The position numbers were made by a program, and so were the translations under genes. From the NCBI GenBank assembly GCA_049578545.1, contig JBAUMF010000071.1:1-21535 (forward strand): a stretch of 21,535 bases of DNA. The letters are read 5' to 3'. Source of the DNA: DASQBT01 sp049578545 (GTDB taxonomy: Bacteria > Pseudomonadota > Gammaproteobacteria > Burkholderiales > Thiobacillaceae). Positions 15,902 through 21,535 of this stretch are shown piece by piece (position 1 is the stretch's first letter; each line of letters opens with the position of its first letter). The notes under the pieces are model-generated. The model ran no database searches. It worked only from the letters and a program-made list of their open reading frames with translations, and had not been told where the DNA came from.

Positions 15902-17785
15902 TCAATTCTCGGCAATTTTCAAAGCAGAAATCAGCGGTGCCAAATGTTTTTCATAATGGTGCCACCTCCCCACAGATTTTCTATATAACGGCTGCCGCAC
16001 CTGCCAGGCGCTTGCGGTCGTCACGGCGCGGCGTGTCTTATTGAATTCAAGACAAACTGGCGTCCACGGGAGATCTAGAAACTCGATCAAGCGGCGCGAC
16101 TGATTCTCAAAATCCGTAACCAGGGACTCATAGTTAACTTCCAGCATGCGCAAGGCAAGATTATCAAGCCAATGGCTCGCAAGCCGCTCAGTCTCGCAAA
16201 TGCGCTCCCCACAATGCTTGAGGTTATAGGAGAAGGCGTATTGGCTTGAAGAAAACCGCGTCATGTAGCAAGACAGCCCGATATCCCGAAGATCCCGGCG
16301 GCACAAGATGACGCGCGCGTTTGGAAATAAGACGGCAATTGCCCACAGGCTAAAAATATTGTCCGGCATTTTGTCGGTAACCGCCCGCGCCTCCGGCGCC
16401 AAAGTGCGCAGGCGTGCCAGGTAGGCATCGGAAGCCGCACGCACCTCGACTGCATCGTCAAACTTCTTAGAAGTGGAGATCAATCCGATGTCACGCAACT
16501 CACCTGCCCCATATGCATTGGGGTGACTGGATATGATTTGTTCTACCAAGCTCGTCCCGGAGCGCGGCGCCCCCAGAATAAAGACAGGCACCTTAGACAA
16601 ATTACCCCAACCTTGACGTTCACCTAACCAATGTGGTGTCGTTCTAGCAATGATTTCTTCGACATAGGCGCGGAACTGGTCCGGTTCAAAGGATTTACCC
16701 GTTTCAACCAGATATTGTCCGAATGCATCGTTTGCGGCGCGGAAGTTGGCAAAGGCTTCGTCATATCTTGCCTCGTCGTCATGGAGCTTCCCGAGCGCGA
16801 AGCGTCCTGCAATGCGCTCTTCGCGGGATAGATCTTTCTTCTTCAACAAGGCTTCCAGGCGGGAAATATCTGAGTTGGCAGTGCCCGCGCGCCGACATCC
16901 GACAAGATGGCGAAAAGCTTCAGCATAGTCGGGGCGGATCTCGATGGCCCGATTGAAGCTCTCGATTGCCAGATCAAAATAGCCCATTGCGCGCTGAGCA
17001 ACTCCCAATGCGTTCCATGCTTCCGCCATTCTAGGAGCCAATTTGGTCGCCTGTTCTAAGATTCCTATCGACTCTTCCACCCCGCCATGTTTGAGCATGG
17101 CCACGCCAAGATTATAGTGGGCTGCTGCAGCAGAGGGTGCAAGTTCACAGGCAATGCGATGACACTGGAATCCCTCTTCGATCCGACCATTCTGTATTAG
17201 TAAATTGCCTAGATTGCTTTGCGAAGCAACAAAGCGGGGGTTCAGTCTGCAAGCAGAGCGAAACGCATCTTCTGCAAGTTGAATCTGTTTCAAACCTAAC
17301 TGTGCATTGCCACGATCATTATGACTGTCAGCGTTATTTGGATTTAACGCGATGGCAATATCTGCATGCCGTAACGCCATTTCAAATTCACCCGACTCCA
17401 GCGCAGTCTTGACAAGATTCAAATGAGCATGTTCAAGATCGGGTTGCAGCTGAATTGCGCGCTTGTAGTGTGCTATTGCGTCCTGGATTCGGCCACGAGC
17501 GCGTAAGGTATTGCCGTAATTCATATGAGCCACCGCAACATCCGGTTTGATCCGAATTGCCTGCTCCAGTAGTTCGACAGAGCGATCCAGATTTCGCCGG
17601 TTGAACTCAATCACTCCAAGCATGTGCAATGCGTCAAAATGATTCGGAATCGCACTGAGCACTTTCTGATACGCGGCGGCAGCAGCATCTAGCGCGCCAC
17701 CCTGGTGGTAACGGAATGCCACATTGAAATCCGCCGACGCTGCAACATGACCATGGCTATCGGCCATCTTAAATTTCTTTGCCAT
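15902..17785 (-). CDS. TPR-repeat sulfotransferase
   Basis: A fusion of a TPR solenoid and a PAPS-dependent sulfotransferase; such proteins transfer sulfate to proteins or glycans. The 627 residues begin with about eight TPR units (about 18-300, for example AHYNLGVAMLKHGG and AEAWNALGVAQRAMGYFDLA). The C-terminal half is the sulfotransferase: the 5'-phosphosulfate loop FILGAPRSGTSLVEQI (402-417) and the 3'-phosphate site RVILCRRDLRDIGLSCY (491-507). No signal peptide or membrane segment is visible, so it is probably cytoplasmic. No clear Shine-Dalgarno precedes 17785; Met7 (17767) is an alternative start. Such genes often sit near polysaccharide or PEP-CTERM loci, and here a PEP-CTERM gene follows divergently. 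Confidence 0.9.
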   Translation of the reverse strand: MAKKFKMADSHGHVAASADFNVAFRYHQGGALDAAAAAYQKVLSAIPNHFDALHMLGVIEFNRRNLDRSVELLEQAIRIKPDVAVAHMNYGNTLRARGRIQDAIAHYKRAIQLQPDLEHAHLNLVKTALESGEFEMALRHADIAIALNPNNADSHNDRGNAQLGLKQIQLAEDAFRSACRLNPRFVASQSNLGNLLIQNGRIEEGFQCHRIACELAPSAAAAHYNLGVAMLKHGGVEESIGILEQATKLAPRMAEAWNALGVAQRAMGYFDLAIESFNRAIEIRPDYAEAFRHLVGCRRAGTANSDISRLEALLKKKDLSREERIAGRFALGKLHDDEARYDEAFANFRAANDAFGQYLVETGKSFEPDQFRAYVEEIIARTTPHWLGERQGWGNLSKVPVFILGAPRSGTSLVEQIISSHPNAYGAGELRDIGLISTSKKFDDAVEVRAASDAYLARLRTLAPEARAVTDKMPDNIFSLWAIAVLFPNARVILCRRDLRDIGLSCYMTRFSSSQYAFSYNLKHCGERICETERLASHWLDNLALRMLEVNYESLVTDFENQSRRLIEFLDLPWTPVCLEFNKTRRAVTTASAWQVRQPLYRKSVGRWHHYEKHLAPLISALKIAEN

Positions 17786-18280
17786 GCCAATAGTTTAGGC
17801 CAAAAGCGAGTTTCCCATGAATTTTGGAGCGAAGCAGTCGCGATCCCGAGATCAGCTAACCAGCCGTCGTCAAAGGGACCAACGGTTATTCACATTGGCT
17901 AGTAGCCCAGCACAGCAGAGGCGCCCAACTGCCCGTAACTCATCATGATAATAACGCGATGAACCCAAAGATCGCGCCCTCCACTGCGAACCAGGTGACT
18001 GCCTTGAACGTCCGGCTTCGGCTGCAAATGCTTAATCATAGGAGCCGCAAACAGCACTGAATGCTGCCGCGCTTGCAGATGGGGATCAAACTTCGCCAAG
18101 GGCTGGATGAGAAATGGTCCCGGCCGATATCGAGAATCTTCCCTGCAAGCGAAACGCTCGCCGGTTAACATCCTGCGCTTACAGGCCACATTCTCTTGCT
18201 GGATCGCTGCTGTCGGCAGTTTTTACAGGTCTCTACGCAGCCCGCTTCATGAATAACTATAAATCAATAGGTTACTGCAT
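17786..18280. other. Long intergenic region between sulfotransferase and PEP-CTERM genes
   Basis: About 500 bases without a secure gene. A 96-codon minus-strand frame (17899-18189, GTG start, containing MIKHLQPKPDVQGSHL and DLWVHRVIIMMSY) has no recognisable family and only a weak ribosome site; it could be a small gene or a relic. The right end should hold the activator-binding site of the sigma-54 promoter at 18281. A small CTGC-TGTCG-GCAG dyad lies at about 18209-18221. Confidence 0.35.
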
Positions 18281-18297
18281 TGGCACAGCAGTTGCTT
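18281..18297 (+). promoter_or_regulatory. Sigma-54 (-24/-12) promoter of the PEP-CTERM gene
   Basis: TGGCAC-AGCAG-TTGCTT matches the sigma-54 consensus TGGCAC-N5-TTGC(A/T) exactly, with GG at -24 and GC at -12. Transcription would start near 18307, giving a ~60-base leader before the PEP-CTERM start. Sigma-54 control of PEP-CTERM genes through the PrsK/PrsR two-component system is known in exosortase-carrying bacteria. Confidence 0.75.
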
Positions 18298-18366
18298 GGT
18301 AATGGGCGTACTAAAACTGCTTTTTGTTTAGTTCACGTTTACTCCATCTATCCAAGGGGGATCGAA

Positions 18367-19005
18367 ATGAAAAAATCTGCACCTTCCGTACTTCTTAGCA
18401 CTCTTCTGGCTGGAGCGCTTGGCCTCACGGCAAGCACTGCATTCGCTGCTCCGGTGTGCCCCAATGTTGGGGCTGGAACAGACTGCGGGCTCTTGTTCGT
18501 ATTCAACCCGGACGGGTCGCTTTCCACTGTCAGTGGCACTGGGACTATTTATAATTATAATGCTGGCGCCTTCGCTGGCACCATCAATGCCGCACCCTAT
18601 GATGGTAGTGACGACGCCATCGTTGGCGTGCTGAACCTATCTAGCAGTTCGATCCCGAGCTTGCACCTGACTGGGTCCGGTAACGGTGGCGGCATTTTTG
18701 CCTTTGACGGCGATGGCCAGTCACACTACGCGGGTGGTGTCGCTTCTCCCCCTCCCGCGCCATATACGAACTATGGCTATGAAGGCCCAGGTACCGCGTT
18801 CACCAATATTACCTCAGGCGGCACCGTGGGAGATGTGGTGTTCCTCAATGGCCTGGGTACCAATCAGGCAATCTGGTTCTCCCTCGAAGGCTCACCGACC
18901 AGTATCGGTGGCATCACCCCTGGCGTTCCCGAACCCGCCTCGCTGGCGCTGCTGGGCATCGGCTTGGCCGGTCTGGGCGCGATGCGCCGCAAGCAGCGCA
19001 GCTGA
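18367..19005 (+). CDS. PEP-CTERM sorting-domain protein
   Basis: An exported protein sorted by exosortase. The 212 residues have a signal peptide (MKKSAPSVLLSTLLAGALGL, cleavage after AFA at 27), a Gly/Ser/Thr/Asn-rich beta-like body with two Cys (31 and 40) just after the cleavage site, and a C-terminal PEP-CTERM tripartite signal: VPEP (187-190), hydrophobic segment ASLALLGIGLAGLGA, basic end MRRKQRS. Start 18367 is set by the signal peptide and a strong AAGGGGG site; an upstream open stretch of 29 codons overlaps the promoter. No exosortase or exopolysaccharide gene is in the window. The body matches no family I know, as is normal for these proteins. Confidence 0.93.
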   Translation: MKKSAPSVLLSTLLAGALGLTASTAFAAPVCPNVGAGTDCGLLFVFNPDGSLSTVSGTGTIYNYNAGAFAGTINAAPYDGSDDAIVGVLNLSSSSIPSLHLTGSGNGGGIFAFDGDGQSHYAGGVASPPPAPYTNYGYEGPGTAFTNITSGGTVGDVVFLNGLGTNQAIWFSLEGSPTSIGGITPGVPEPASLALLGIGLAGLGAMRRKQRS

Positions 19006-19023
19006 TACGTTCTGCTCAGGGGG

Positions 19024-19051
19024 AAACGGCGGCCTACGGCCGCCGTTTTTT
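19024..19051 (+). terminator. Intrinsic terminator of the PEP-CTERM gene
   Basis: AAACGGCGGCC (19024-19034), loop TAC, GGCCGCCGTTT (19038-19048) and a total of six T form an 11-base perfect stem 18 bases after the PEP-CTERM stop. Confidence 0.9.
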
Positions 19052-19413
19052 ATCGCCGGTACGTCTTGATAGGGTTGTTCTCATGGTTTGTTCTGCAGCC
19101 ACGCTTAGCCTGAAACCACATTAGCCGGGCTCGCGTCTACGATGACCCAGCCAAGTCCCGTGGCTTCAGCCGGCAACATTGGGTTCCCCTTCCCGACCCG
19201 GAGCAGGGGGCGATGGCTTGTTGTCTCAACATCCCGCTGCGAATTGAGATGCGGCCGCTCCTAGGCCAGCACTGCTGCGAACAGAAATCGCTCCAGGAAT
19301 GATCCCTTCTGTCATCTCTTAGAAATCGATTCTGGCCGCCATGCAGCGATTGAATCGCCCGGCTCAAGCCAAAGGCCGACAAGTGAGCTCCCCGGGAGGG
19401 CAATGTCCTGCTT
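19052..19413. other. Gene-free stretch after the PEP-CTERM terminator
   Basis: No intact gene is visible on either strand. Open stretches on the minus strand (such as MLRQQAIAPCSGSG near 19230) show no recognisable family. The right end adjoins the enolase fragment, so this may be decayed sequence that once lay downstream of the fluoride operon. Confidence 0.4.
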
Positions 19414-19522
19414 TCAGCGCACGAAGGCATGGCGCCCGGCGTACAGCACGGACTCGCCCACGTATTTTTCAATGCGCATCAACCTGGTTGTACTTCTCCA
19501 CGCGCTCCCAGCTGGACGAACC
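19414..19522 (-). pseudogene. eno: Enolase C-terminal fragment, frameshifted
   Basis: The last ~35 codons of an enolase. On the minus strand GSSSWERVEKYNQ is followed, after one extra G at 19483-19484, by LMRIEKYVGESVLYAGRHAF and a stop. This matches the conserved enolase end, in which G-S-x-(S/C)-R-(G/S)-E/D-R-(V/I)-x-KYNQL-x-RIE leads to a YAGR-like tail. The rest of the gene is missing; what lies just upstream is the 3' end of the DUF190 gene. Enolase is inhibited by fluoride and is a known member of fluoride-riboswitch regulons, so the fragment fits the crcB remnant upstream. The match is short but specific. Confidence 0.65.
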
Positions 19523-19557
19523 ACAATGCCGCCTGCATCCGCATCGGGTTCAAGGTC

Positions 19558-19918
19558 TCATCCTCGCGGATCGCAGTCTGGACTGGCGGGCTCGCCGGCG
19601 TCCGGGTTCACCACGCCAAAACGGGCCGGAATGTGAGCATAGAAGACGCGCAGCTTCTCGCGGTGCAGCAGTTCCAGCAGCTGACGCGATTCCTCTTCGC
19701 TGACGATGAACTCCACCTCCACGGTGAGGCTGCCCGCCAGTTCGAAGAAGTGATCTTCATGCAGGTGATGGTGTCGGCCGAAGCCAGCCATCGCTCGGAA
19801 TGCCGACCCGCCCTGGATGCCCAGCGTATTGGCCTTATCCATAAGCCATTCCCCAGGCAAGCCGCCCGTGGCAGCGCTGGTTCTCGTGCAGATAAAACCT
19901 CAGAAAACAGCCTGCCAT
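19558..19918 (-). pseudogene. DUF190 (UPF0166) family protein, single frameshift
   Basis: A small protein of a family commonly encoded beside crcB; its exact role is not settled. Start ATG 19918 has AAAGGAG 5 bases upstream. The first frame gives MAGCFLRFYLHENQRCHGRL; after a G4 run at 19851-19854 the family continues in another frame (EWLMDKANTLGIQGGSAFRA, GFGRHHHLHEDHFFELAG, VEFIVSEEESRQLLELL, FYAHIPARFGVV). Removing one G restores HGRLAWEWLMDKANTLG and a full-length ~119-residue protein. The 5' end overlaps the 3' end of the HIT fragment. The gene is complete but for this base, so either it is newly dead or the base is an assembly error. Confidence 0.8.
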
Positions 19919-20190
19919 GTCGTCTCCTTTGAGTAGCTCTGTTTGGATGGAATTACGCCGCGCATGCCGCCGCGCGGATCGGGCACATCGCCCTGGTAGC
20001 GCGGGATCATGTGGAGGTGAACGTGAAAGAGGGTCTCCCCCGCCGCTTCGCCCACGTTGATGCCCAGATTGCGGCCGTCAGCATGGAATTCGCGATCGAG
20101 CCGCACCTTCGCCGCGTCGACGCGGGCGAACAGCGCGATCCGTTCGTCTGCACTCGTAGCGGACCAGTCGCCCGCATGAAGGCTGGGCAA
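19900..20190 (-). pseudogene. HIT-family protein, 3' part, fused in frame to a crcB fragment
   Basis: The C-terminal two thirds of a second HIT protein. From about LHAGDWSATSADERIALFAR it runs through DREFHADGRNLGINVGEA to the triad HVHLH in FHVHLHMIPRYQGDVPDPRG and GVIPSKQSY, typical of this HIT subfamily. The three triad His are intact. The N-terminal part (the usual CPFC-type start) is missing and is replaced by the crcB fragment, with the frame open across the joint. The whole open frame runs 19900-20412, starting at an ATG inside the hairpin after the riboswitch, and could encode a 170-residue chimera. Loss by deletion between two neighbouring genes is the simplest reading. Confidence 0.8.
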
Positions 20191-20196
20191 CGCAGA

Positions 20197-20366
20197 GAAG
20201 AAAGCGATGGACAGGCCGTTCACATAGCCGTCAATCAAGTTGGCGGCCAGGGTGCCGGGGGGAATGGTAGGAAAGAGAGGATTGAGCTTGAGCCCCGCAT
20301 AGCCAGCGCAACAATGCGTCGGTTGTAGCGCCGAGGGCGATGGCGAAGATAGATTTCCGCGTGCAT
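20197..20366 (-). pseudogene. crcB: CrcB/Fluc fluoride exporter, 5' fragment with two frameshifts
   Basis: CrcB (Fluc) forms dimeric fluoride channels in the inner membrane. Only about the first 56 of ~125 residues remain. From ATG 20366 the frame gives MHA; after an extra G at 20357-20358 it reads KSIFAIALGATTDALLRWLC; after a G4 run at 20293-20296 it reads GLKLNPLFPTIPPGTLAANL, then IDGYVNGLSIAFF. The conserved GTLAANLIxGY core is clear. The sequence then joins the HIT fragment. It lies ~70 bases downstream of the fluoride riboswitch aptamer, exactly as an intact crcB would. Not functional as read. Confidence 0.8.
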
Positions 20367-20412
20367 CTCTTCTTGAATTATGGATACAACTTTGGGAACA
20401 GTGCAAACGCAT

Positions 20413-20444
20413 GCCTACACTGCCCGTACCGGGTTCGTGTAGGC
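20413..20444 (-). promoter_or_regulatory. Expression-platform hairpin of the fluoride riboswitch
   Basis: On the minus strand GCCTACAC (20444-20437), an inner CCCG-GTA-CGGG hairpin, and GTGTAGGC (20420-20413) form a long stem. Its 5' arm is the conserved 3' end of the aptamer, so aptamer and hairpin exclude each other, as in known fluoride riboswitches. No T-run follows, so a terminator function is either lost or was never the mechanism. Confidence 0.6.
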
Positions 20445-20494
20445 ACCATCAGCCGCATGAAATCCGGCGCTTATGAGGAGGCATGCCATCTCCT
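20439..20494 (-). ncRNA. Fluoride riboswitch aptamer (crcB motif)
   Basis: On the minus strand the 56 bases carry the conserved blocks of the fluoride aptamer in order: GGAGATGGCATGCCTCC (first stem-loop), CATAAGCGCC, a short variable GGATTTCATGC segment, then GGCTGATGGTGCCTAC. The GGNGATGG...CCTCC and GCTGATG...CCTAC blocks match the crcB motif, and crcB sequence follows. Fluoride binding to this class with magnesium turns expression on. The aptamer itself shows no obvious damage even though the genes it should control are broken. Confidence 0.85.
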
Positions 20495-20835
20495 TAATCG
20501 GGCAAGTTATTGCATGGCGGTCGAAAGCTTGGAAAGGCTGACTGTCCGGACGCACGCGATAAGCCCGAGAGCAGCTGATAGCAGGCCTGGCTTTCCGGTT
20601 CCATCAACGTCCGCAGTTTGGCAGTCTGAATGGAAGAATTCCTGTAGAAAGAAGGCACAAACCTGCTGTTTGGCAAATTGGTGCTTGACGGGACATCCAG
20701 GAAATTACTTTCTTCTATTTTATTGGTGGGCGGAAGAGGATCGAATAATCAGACCAATCCGCAATATAAATGGGGAAACCTGATGAAGTGACTGACAGTT
20801 ACCCCCAAAGTTACCCCGCGTTTACGACGCAAATT
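20495..20835. other. Region between fluoride riboswitch and the 186-residue gene
   Basis: No secure gene. The promoter of the riboswitch transcript should lie just above 20494. A 60-codon minus-strand frame (20494-20676, with QTAKLRTLMEPESQACYQLL) could be the end of a lost helical protein but is not identifiable. Two copies of AGTTACCCC (20797-20805 and 20809-20817) form a 12-base-period repeat. A TGGTGGGCGGAAGAGGATCG stretch at about 20724 vaguely recalls a tRNA 3' end but no tRNA can be folded from it. Confidence 0.35.
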
Positions 20836-21396
20836 CTAGTTGTAATTCTCCGCTATTACACGCGAGTAAGGTATTGCCGCCTTGGATAGCAAATCCAACA
20901 AATTCTTAACGGTCTTGTCGACGGAAGGATCCGAATCAGAGAATACGACAGTTGGCCCAGATTCAATCATTGGCTTTAGGATTTTTTCCACATCAATTTG
21001 AGCGAAAGTCAGGCCATCGATTTCCCTGTCGTAATCTTGATCAGAGCATTCACCAAGTTTGTGTCGTAATCCAAAAATGTTGAAGTATTCAACACCATTC
21101 TTTTCTAGTACCGCTAAGAAACTTTCCCTTGTTTCGTTATCGAAGCTAATAAAGGGCATTTCTCGCAAATCAAATATTCTGCGCGCATGTCCCACCGTGA
21201 TTATTCGAGCGACCCCTTCGAAACCCAAGCGATCCGGCTGAGTAATAATCACTGCATCCGGTCTTTCGGTGGCAAATAAATCAAGCTGTCCCCACACTTG
21301 GTCAGGTTTCTGTGCTTCCTTGTTAGCCGCGTCCTCTCTTGCTTGAGATGAAGAATAGATCAAGTGGATAGAGCCTCTATGAATATTACCCCGCAT
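20836..21396 (-). CDS. Unrecognised 186-residue cytoplasmic protein
   Basis: The function is unknown. No signal peptide or membrane segment is visible. The start is well supported: GGAGGGG lies 7 bases upstream of ATG 21396. The body looks alpha/beta, with strands DAVIITQPD, ARIITVGH and TVVFSDSD. The order VGH (about 68), D-L-R-x-x-P (about 75-80) and a following FLAVLEKNGVEYF is loosely like the pattern of DUF488 proteins, but this is a guess from motif order only. Base composition is more AT-rich than the neighbouring core genes, suggesting transfer. An IS3-family element begins 18 bases upstream of the start and has probably replaced its promoter. Confidence 0.7.
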   Translation of the reverse strand: MRGNIHRGSIHLIYSSSQAREDAANKEAQKPDQVWGQLDLFATERPDAVIITQPDRLGFEGVARIITVGHARRIFDLREMPFISFDNETRESFLAVLEKNGVEYFNIFGLRHKLGECSDQDYDREIDGLTFAQIDVEKILKPMIESGPTVVFSDSDPSVDKTVKNLLDLLSKAAIPYSRVIAENYN

Positions 21397-21414
21397 TTGG
21401 CAACCCCTCCGACG

Positions 21415-21535
21415 TGCCCCCCGAAATTAGTAGCATTTAGGTTTGGAGTCCGATCTAATTTTGACAGGAGATCGGACGATGAAGAAGCGATACACGGAAG
21501 AGCAGATTATTGGGTTTCTGCGCGAGGCTGAGGCC
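21415..21535 (+). mobile_element. IS3-family insertion sequence (IS407-like), left end, partial
   Basis: The element starts near 21415 with TGCCCCCCGAAATTAG, followed by a short leader and an orfA start, and runs off the right edge. The left boundary is placed by the TG plus C-run typical of IS3-family ends and could be off by a few bases. It is a different group from the element at 1-515. Confidence 0.75.
21479..21535 (+). CDS. IS3-family (IS407-like) transposase OrfA, first 19 codons
   Basis: The visible part, MKKRYTEEQIIGFLREAEA, is the conserved start of the IS407-type OrfA, a helix-turn-helix protein that binds the IS ends and is joined to OrfB by frameshifting. AGGAG lies 9-10 bases upstream of the ATG. 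The rest lies beyond the right edge, so completeness is unknown. Confidence 0.85.
   Translation, partial: MKKRYTEEQIIGFLREAEA

Noticed and set aside
20720..20745. Possible tRNA 3' end or attachment site
   Set aside because: Only a short resemblance to the T-arm and a TGG complement; no cloverleaf can be formed and no integrase gene is present.
20340..20783. 147-codon plus-strand frame across the riboswitch
   Set aside because: It runs antisense through the crcB fragment and the riboswitch and has no recognisable features.
1..21535. CRISPR array
   Set aside because: No series of regularly spaced direct repeats with spacers is present; the repeats found are protein-coding (Sel1, TPR) or short dyads.

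Overview
The window looks like a chromosomal segment of a betaproteobacterium, possibly of the Nitrosomonadales (Thiobacillus, Sulfuricella or Gallionella type). This rests on the gene content: a ubiE-ubiJ-ubiB ubiquinone operon beside phoB-phoR, a Tat-exported high-potential iron-sulfur protein, a PEP-CTERM protein with a sigma-54 promoter, and a TPR-sulfotransferase. The genus is inferred, not shown.

Layout. Bases 1-515 are the end of an IS3-family element (IS51-like) that runs off the left edge. Bases 516-3267 are loosely packed: a HiPIP gene, a 74-residue tail-anchored protein with a TTG start, an unrecognised secreted protein and a decayed IS481-family transposase. Bases 3268-7731 (minus strand) are a tightly coupled exbB-exbD-tonB-sel1 operon closed by an intrinsic terminator. 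A HIT-family gene (plus strand) follows, converging on phoB-phoR (minus strand). A three-repeat Pho box lies between phoB and the divergent ubiE-ubiJ-ubiB operon. Next come an unrecognised 148-residue gene, a strong terminator and a sodium:solute symporter with a histidine-rich tail. A TPR-sulfotransferase (minus strand) and a PEP-CTERM protein (plus strand) follow.

The right part (19414-20494, minus strand) is the most interesting. It reads as the wreck of a fluoride-resistance operon: a well-preserved fluoride riboswitch aptamer, the 5' half of crcB (Fluc fluoride exporter), the 3' part of a HIT-family gene fused in frame to that crcB piece, a frameshifted DUF190 gene, and the last ~35 codons of an enolase. 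Fluoride exporters and enolase are known members of fluoride-riboswitch regulons. All four frameshifts found here are single extra G residues, while long genes elsewhere in the window are intact. A 186-residue gene of unknown function with a strong Shine-Dalgarno follows, and a second, different IS3-family element (IS407-like) starts 18 bases upstream of it and runs off the right edge.

How the genes work together. PhoR and PhoB sense phosphate, and the Pho box implies autoregulation. UbiE, UbiJ and UbiB make ubiquinone. ExbB, ExbD and TonB form a proton-driven energiser of outer-membrane transport, with a periplasmic Sel1-repeat protein translated from the same operon. The two IS ends and the two decayed regions mark the flanks as unstable and the centre (3268-15652) as core genome.
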